Below are positions 59,877 to 64,000 of a DNA stretch of 64,000 bases, in pieces. The number at the start of each line of letters is the position of its first letter. Positions within the stretch are counted from its first letter, which is position 1. The notes below the pieces were generated by a model. It had not been told where the DNA came from and did not search any database. It saw only the letters and a list, made by a program, of their open reading frames with translations. The stretch comes from Enterococcaceae bacterium. GTDB taxonomy: Bacteria > Bacillota > Bacilli > Lactobacillales > Enterococcaceae. Location of the stretch: NCBI GenBank assembly GCA_022649665.1, contig JALCOL010000001.1, positions 124,001 to 188,000 of the forward strand, read 5' to 3'. The translations under genes and the position numbers were made by a program.

Positions 59877-60878
59877 ATGGTAGGAATTATTCTTGCAAGC
59901 CATGGCGACTTTGCCAAAGGCATTCTGCAATCGGGCAGCATGATCTTTGGCGAACAAGAAAATGTACAGGCTGTGACCCTCGCTGCGCATGAAGGACCAG
60001 ATGACATCAAGAAAAAGATGGAAGATGCCATCGCAACGTTTAAGCCGGACGACCCAGTACTTTTCTTGATTGATTTGTGGGGAGGCACGCCGTTTAACCA
60101 GGCGAGCGGACTGCTCAATGGTCATGAGGACAAATGGGCGATCATTACCGGAATGAATTTGCCGATGCTGATCGAAGCCTACTCATCAAGGTTCTCCATG
60201 AACTCAGCGCAAGAGATCGCCGCACACATCTACGAAACTGCTCGTGATGGTGTCAAGATCAAACCAGAGACTCTCCAGCCGAAAGAAGCGGCAGCGCCCG
60301 CAGCAGCAGCCGTTCCAAAAGGGGAGATCCCGCCTGGAACTGTCTTGGGAGATGGAAAAATCAAGATCGTTCTGGCACGGATCGACTCCCGGCTCCTGCA
60401 CGGCCAAGTTGCAACTGCATGGACAAAATCGGTGAATCCGACGCGGATCATCGTTGTTTCTGATGCGGTGGCCAAAGACAAATTGCGGAAAGAATTGATC
60501 ACACAGGCCGCTCCTCCGGGAGTAAAAGCCAATGTCGTTCCCATCAAAAAAATCGATGAGGTTGCGAAAGATCCACGTTTTGGAAATACTCGCGCACTGT
60601 TATTATTCGAAAATCCGGAAGATGTCGTCCGCGCAGTTGAAGGCGGTCTGGATCTGAAGGAGGTCAACCTCGGTTCAATGGCGCATTCGGTCGGCAAAGT
60701 AGCGGTAAATAAAGTCGTATCGATGGGGCCGGAAGATGTGAAAGCTTTCGAAACGCTGAAAGCCAAAGGCATTAAATTCGATGTCCGCAAAGTGCCTGCT
60801 GACTCAAGCGGCAGTCTCGATGATATTTTGAACAAAGCGAAACGCATGCTTGCTGAACAACAGAATGAGAAAGAATAG
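59877..60878 (+). CDS. manL: Mannose PTS EIIAB
   Basis: Cytoplasmic phosphotransfer protein of the mannose/glucose PTS, IIA and IIB fused, 333 residues. IIA: phospho-His H9 in ILASHGDFAKG. Ala/Pro-rich hinge (about 135-155, EAAAPAAAAVPKGE). IIB: phospho-His H175 in RIDSRLLHGQVATAW. Fused ManL is the main glucose/mannose uptake form in Lactobacillales and also affects catabolite control. GAAAGGAG precedes ATG 59877. Confidence 0.96.
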   Translation: MVGIILASHGDFAKGILQSGSMIFGEQENVQAVTLAAHEGPDDIKKKMEDAIATFKPDDPVLFLIDLWGGTPFNQASGLLNGHEDKWAIITGMNLPMLIEAYSSRFSMNSAQEIAAHIYETARDGVKIKPETLQPKEAAAPAAAAVPKGEIPPGTVLGDGKIKIVLARIDSRLLHGQVATAWTKSVNPTRIIVVSDAVAKDKLRKELITQAAPPGVKANVVPIKKIDEVAKDPRFGNTRALLLFENPEDVVRAVEGGLDLKEVNLGSMAHSVGKVAVNKVVSMGPEDVKAFETLKAKGIKFDVRKVPADSSGSLDDILNKAKRMLAEQQNEKE

Positions 60879-60890
60879 GAGGGAGAAAAC

Positions 60891-61691
60891 ATGTCAGTAA
60901 TTTCAATGGTCCTAGTCGTCATCGTCGCGTTTTTCGCAGGGATGGAAGGGATCCTGGATGAATTTCAGTTCCACCAACCACTCGTTGCATGTACGCTGAT
61001 CGGGCTCGTTACCGGAAATCTAGAAGCCGGAATCATTCTGGGCGGATCGCTTCAGATGATCGCACTTGGCTGGGCGAATATCGGAGCAGCCGTAGCACCG
61101 GATGCTGCACTGGCTTCCGTTGCATCCGCAATTATTTTAGTATTAGGCGGTCAAGGCGTCAAAGGCGTTTCTACCGCGATCGCAGTGGCGATCCCGCTGG
61201 CAGTCGCTGGTTTGTTCTTGACGATGATCGTTCGTACCTTGGCAGTGCCGATCGTCCATTTCATGGACCGGGCGGCTGAAGATGCCGATATGCGCAAAAT
61301 CTCGATGTGGCAGATCGTTGCGATCTGCATGCAAGGGTTGCGGATCGCGATCCCTGCGGCTGCACTCTTGGTCATTCCCGCTCATACCGTCCAAGCTTTC
61401 TTGAATTCGATGCCGGCTTGGCTGACAGATGGAATGGCGATCGGCGGCGGAATGGTCGTTGCCGTTGGTTACGCGATGGTCATCAATATGATGGCTTCCC
61501 GTGAAGTATGGCCGTTTTTCGTTATCGGCTTTGTCGTTGCGGCAATTTCTGAATTGACCTTGATCGCCCTAGGTGCATTGGGGATCTCGTTTGCTTTGAT
61601 CTACTTGAACCTCTCCAAGATGGGCGGCTCTTCTGCCGGAGGCGGCGGAGGAAGCGGCGACCCGCTTGGCGATATTTTGAATGATTATTAA
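60891..61691 (+). CDS. manM: Mannose PTS EIIC
   Basis: Membrane channel subunit, 266 residues. GILDEFQFHQPLVACTLIGL and GGSLQMIALGWANIGAAVAPD are the family signature. Gly-rich tail (SSAGGGGGSGDP). GGAGGGAG precedes ATG 60891; 12 bp after manL. In related species the EIIC/EIID pair is also the receptor for class IIa bacteriocins. Confidence 0.96.
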   Translation: MSVISMVLVVIVAFFAGMEGILDEFQFHQPLVACTLIGLVTGNLEAGIILGGSLQMIALGWANIGAAVAPDAALASVASAIILVLGGQGVKGVSTAIAVAIPLAVAGLFLTMIVRTLAVPIVHFMDRAAEDADMRKISMWQIVAICMQGLRIAIPAAALLVIPAHTVQAFLNSMPAWLTDGMAIGGGMVVAVGYAMVINMMASREVWPFFVIGFVVAAISELTLIALGALGISFALIYLNLSKMGGSSAGGGGGSGDPLGDILNDY

Positions 61692-61708
61692 GAAAGGAGA
61701 GAGAAGAA

Positions 61709-62620
61709 ATGGCTGAAGAAATCAAATTAACGAAAAAAGACCGCTTAGCCGTTGCTTGGCGCTCGACATTTATCCAAGGTTCTTGGAACTATGAGCGGAT
61801 GCAAAATGGCGGCTGGTGTTTCGCCATGATCCCGGCGATCAAGAAATTATACAAAACCAAAGAAGACCGGGCTGCAGCATTGAAACGCCACTTGGAATTC
61901 TTTAATACTCACCCATACTTGGCTTCTCCGATTTTAGGAGTTACGCTGGCACTTGAACAAGATCGTGCGAACGGTGCACCCGTCGACGATGTCGCGATCC
62001 AGGGGGTCAAGGTCGGGATGATGGGGCCGCTCGCCGGTGTTGGTGACCCGGTGTTCTGGTTTACCGTTCGTCCGATGCTCGGAGCGCTTGGAGCTTCCTT
62101 AGCGCTTGGCGGCAATATTTTAGGACCGATCATCTTCTTTGTTGCTTGGAATATCATCCGCTGGGCATTCATGTGGTACACACAAGAGTTCGGCTACCGT
62201 GCCGGATCGAAGATCACGGAAGATATGTCAGGCGGTCTTTTGCAAGACGTCACGAAAGGCGCATCGATCCTCGGGATGTTCGTCTTGGCGGCTTTGGTAG
62301 AAAGATGGGTCAATATCAAATTCGTGCCGATCGTCTCTGAAGTCAAACTGAGTAAAGGTGCTTATATCGAGTGGGACAAACTGCCGGGCGGCGCAGAAGG
62401 AATCAAAAAAGCGCTCGAAGAAGTAGGCTCAGGCAAAGCGCTCGCTGCGACGAAAGTGACGACGCTGCAAGACAACTTGAACCAGCTGATCCCGGGGCTG
62501 GCACCGCTTCTCTTGACTTTCCTTTGTATGTGGCTTTTGCGGAAAAAAGTTTCCCCGATCGTTATCATTTTGGGATTGTTCGTTGTAGGGATTGTCGGAC
62601 ACCTGATTCATTTGCTATAA
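61709..62620 (+). CDS. manN: Mannose PTS EIID
   Basis: 303 residues. N-terminal cytoplasmic part with FIQGSWNYERMQNGGWCFAM, then GVKVGMMGPLAGVGDPVFW and C-terminal membrane helices (about 255-300). The extracytoplasmic segment (VSEVKLSKGAYIEWDKLPGG) is present. GAAAGGAGAG precedes ATG 61709. Confidence 0.96.
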   Translation: MAEEIKLTKKDRLAVAWRSTFIQGSWNYERMQNGGWCFAMIPAIKKLYKTKEDRAAALKRHLEFFNTHPYLASPILGVTLALEQDRANGAPVDDVAIQGVKVGMMGPLAGVGDPVFWFTVRPMLGALGASLALGGNILGPIIFFVAWNIIRWAFMWYTQEFGYRAGSKITEDMSGGLLQDVTKGASILGMFVLAALVERWVNIKFVPIVSEVKLSKGAYIEWDKLPGGAEGIKKALEEVGSGKALAATKVTTLQDNLNQLIPGLAPLLLTFLCMWLLRKKVSPIVIILGLFVVGIVGHLIHLL

Positions 62621-62630
62621 TCGAATAGTA

Positions 62631-62677
62631 AAAGAGGACGCACAACACTCCGCGGAGCTCTGTGCGTTCTCTTTTTA
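62631..62677 (+). terminator. Hairpin between manN and manO
   Basis: AGAGGACGCACA / TGTGCGTTCTCT with one G-U pair, inner CTCCGCGGAG, T5. manO must be reached by read-through or its own promoter. Confidence 0.75.
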
Positions 62678-62734
62678 TGGATTTTGCCTTTTTTATTTTT
62701 TGAAAGTTCAGCTCGATCAAAGAGGGAGGAGAAT

Positions 62735-63124
62735 ATGGTACAGTCATTGAACACAAAAGTCGATCTGGTCATGGAAGCGACCGCATTTTTGGGGATCGCA
62801 CAATATGGCGAAGTGATGATCGGCGATAAAGGATTTGAATTTTATGATGCGCGCAATCCGCAGAAATTTATTCAAATTCCGTGGGATGAAGTGAATTATG
62901 TGACCGCCGCGGTCGTCTTTGGCGGCAAATGGATCCCGCGCTATTCGTTTCAAACCAAACGCGACGGCACTTTTTCATTCTCTTCGAAACATCCAAAAAA
63001 AGTGCTGCGGGCAATCAGCAATTATATCGCACCAGACCACATGGTGCGTTCGATCGGCTTCTTCGATGTATTGAAGAATGCTTTCCGCTCGATCATCCAC
63101 GGTAAAAACAGTAAAAAAAAATAA
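62735..63124 (+). CDS. manO: DUF956 protein ManO
   Basis: 129-residue cytosolic protein of the DUF956 family, always found behind mannose PTS genes in Lactobacillales. Visible pieces: MVQSLNTKVDLVMEATAFLG, NPQKFIQIPWDEVNYV and FGGKWIPRYSFQTKRDG, a PH-like beta fold, and a Lys-rich end. ATG 62735 follows GGGAGGAG. Proposed regulator of the man operon; mechanism not shown by the sequence. Confidence 0.88.
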   Translation: MVQSLNTKVDLVMEATAFLGIAQYGEVMIGDKGFEFYDARNPQKFIQIPWDEVNYVTAAVVFGGKWIPRYSFQTKRDGTFSFSSKHPKKVLRAISNYIAPDHMVRSIGFFDVLKNAFRSIIHGKNSKKK

Positions 63125-63152
63125 GAATCAGCTGGCAAGACTGATTCTTTGA
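63123..63152 (+). terminator. Terminator after manO
   Basis: AAGAATCAG / CTGATTCTT perfect 9-bp stem with 9-base loop but only a short T tail. Confidence 0.55.
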
Positions 63153-63202
63153 CTGAAAATGAAAGGGCTTTATATTACGGATGTGATCTCCTTGAGTATC
63201 AT

Positions 63203-63991
63203 TTATTCAGCCTTTAGCTCCGGGATGATCGCAAGACGCTCCTGCAGATAGGGAATAAAGTGGACGCCTTTGCCGTAAAACGTTTCAAGCGTCTGACGAT
63301 TCAAGATCTCTTTGCGCGAACCTTGACGGATCACTCTTCCGGCTTTCAGCAGCATGACGTGGCTGAAGACCGGCAGCAGTTCTTCGACATGGTGCGTGAC
63401 ATAGATCAGCGTCGGGCCGTTTTCCTGATTTGCTAAGTTTTTAAAGATCTGCAAAAGTTCTTCGCGGGCAAACAAGTCGAGGCTGTTGCATGGTTCGTCC
63501 AGGATCAAAACTTCCGGATCGCTCATCATCGCACGTGCAACGAGCACTAGCTGGCGCTGACCTTGCGAGAGCATTTCATACGGACGTTTTTGGATCTCGG
63601 CGATTCCCAAGACTTCTAGGATTTCGGCCGCTTTTTCAAGATCCTCGCGGGTCGTTTTTTCATATACGCCGATACTCGCGAATTTGCCGGATAAAACGAT
63701 CGACTCGACTGTGTCGAATTGATGCAGCTTCTGCTGGAGGGCGTTGGAGACCCAGCCGATCCTTTTTTGCAAAGAAGGGATCGACGTTTGGCCGAATTTT
63801 TCACCCAGTACAGTCAGATTTCCCGAAGAAGGCCACACTTGACCCGTGACCATTTGCAGCAGCATGCTTTTGCCGGCACCGTTCAATCCGAGGATCCCCC
63901 AGTGTTCATGCGGTGCGATTTGCCAGTCTATTTGATCCAATAGTTTTTTATTGTTTTTTACCAACGAAACATTTTCAAAATTCAAAATCAT
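63203..63991 (-). CDS. ABC ATPase, YlmA-like
   Basis: Single-domain ABC ATPase, 262 residues. Walker A GLNGAGKSMLL (Met where Thr is usual after GKS), signature LSQGQRQLVLVARAM, Walker B VLILDEPCNSLDL, switch VTHHVEELLP. The sequence style (WGILGLNGAGKS, CNSLD) is that of YlmA and molybdate ModF-like proteins without a linked permease. ATG 63991 is nine bases from the window end, so ribosome site and promoter lie outside. Convergent with manO; about 50 bases between hold nothing else definite. Confidence 0.83.
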   Translation of the reverse strand: MILNFENVSLVKNNKKLLDQIDWQIAPHEHWGILGLNGAGKSMLLQMVTGQVWPSSGNLTVLGEKFGQTSIPSLQKRIGWVSNALQQKLHQFDTVESIVLSGKFASIGVYEKTTREDLEKAAEILEVLGIAEIQKRPYEMLSQGQRQLVLVARAMMSDPEVLILDEPCNSLDLFAREELLQIFKNLANQENGPTLIYVTHHVEELLPVFSHVMLLKAGRVIRQGSRKEILNRQTLETFYGKGVHFIPYLQERLAIIPELKAE

Positions 63992-64000
63992 ATGATCGAT

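Noticed and set aside
1-64000. Mobile elements, CRISPR arrays, tRNA or rRNA genes
   Set aside because: No transposase, integrase, regularly spaced repeats, cloverleaf-like segments or rRNA-like stretches were noticed anywhere in the window.

Overview
The window reads as chromosomal DNA of a low-to-moderate GC Firmicute of the order Lactobacillales, most like the Enterococcaceae. Pointers are a fused mannose-PTS IIAB followed by a DUF956 (manO) gene, an AspD-AspT aspartate decarboxylation pair of the Tetragenococcus type, an Lsa-like ABC-F protein, a comG operon directly followed by ytxK-ackA, an LPxTG surface protein and an Mga-type regulator. Genus cannot be fixed from the sequence alone. 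I see no rRNA, tRNA, CRISPR array, insertion sequence or prophage; the region is dense, ordinary-looking chromosome with well-formed intrinsic terminators.

Layout: 1-3810 an ABC export operon (first gene cut by the window edge); 3855-8971 NAD de novo synthesis (nadB-nadC-nadA, leftward) facing a NifS-like cysteine desulfurase; 9312-11924 a cell-wall-anchored BspA-like adhesin; 12074-14089 an Old-Yellow-type flavoenzyme; 14352-16927 a BceAB-type peptide ABC pair; 17014-21017 a cobalamin riboswitch controlling an ECF transporter (EcfT, fused EcfA-EcfA', S component) and a DUF4430 lipoprotein; 21069-23002 small proteins and YebC; 23089-26904 the comG competence pseudopilus operon, with comGG frameshifted; 26941-29186 ytxK-ackA; 29343-34113 aspD-aspT and an Mga-like regulator; 34407-37273 a secreted protein with a possible sortase-like fold, a CAT-like acyltransferase and an unrecognised protein; 37303-39033 an ABC-F resistance-type gene behind an attenuator leader; 39122-42379 an ABC exporter with its TetR regulator; 42499-43407 an AEC permease; 43416-49411 a Pho box, pstSCAB and phoPR; 49331-52393 membrane acyltransferase, esterase and S58 peptidase; 52520-54436 a two-domain peptidoglycan hydrolase; 54513-56241 a second ABC-F gene with leader hairpin; 56304-59755 SstT, a YhhN-like protein, ProC and two DUF1858 proteins; 59877-63124 manLMNO; 63203-63991 a YlmA-like ABC ATPase.

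The main functional themes are energy and nutrient acquisition in a fermentative bacterium (mannose PTS, acetate kinase, aspartate decarboxylation for proton motive force, Ser/Thr import, phosphate scavenging, corrinoid uptake, quinolinate-based NAD synthesis), envelope work (adhesin, hydrolase, acyltransferase) and antibiotic or peptide tolerance (BceAB-like, Lsa-like ABC-F, TetR-linked exporter).

The most interesting signals are regulatory. The leader of the Lsa-like gene holds a predicted three-codon upstream ORF and mutually exclusive antiterminator and terminator hairpins. A B12 riboswitch drives a corrinoid ECF system whose lipoprotein has a transcobalamin-like domain. The nad and nifS promoters overlap face to face around a palindrome. 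Several operators sit exactly on promoter elements. Coordinates were read by eye; starts were moved to the codon best placed behind a Shine-Dalgarno sequence, and uncertain cases are noted.
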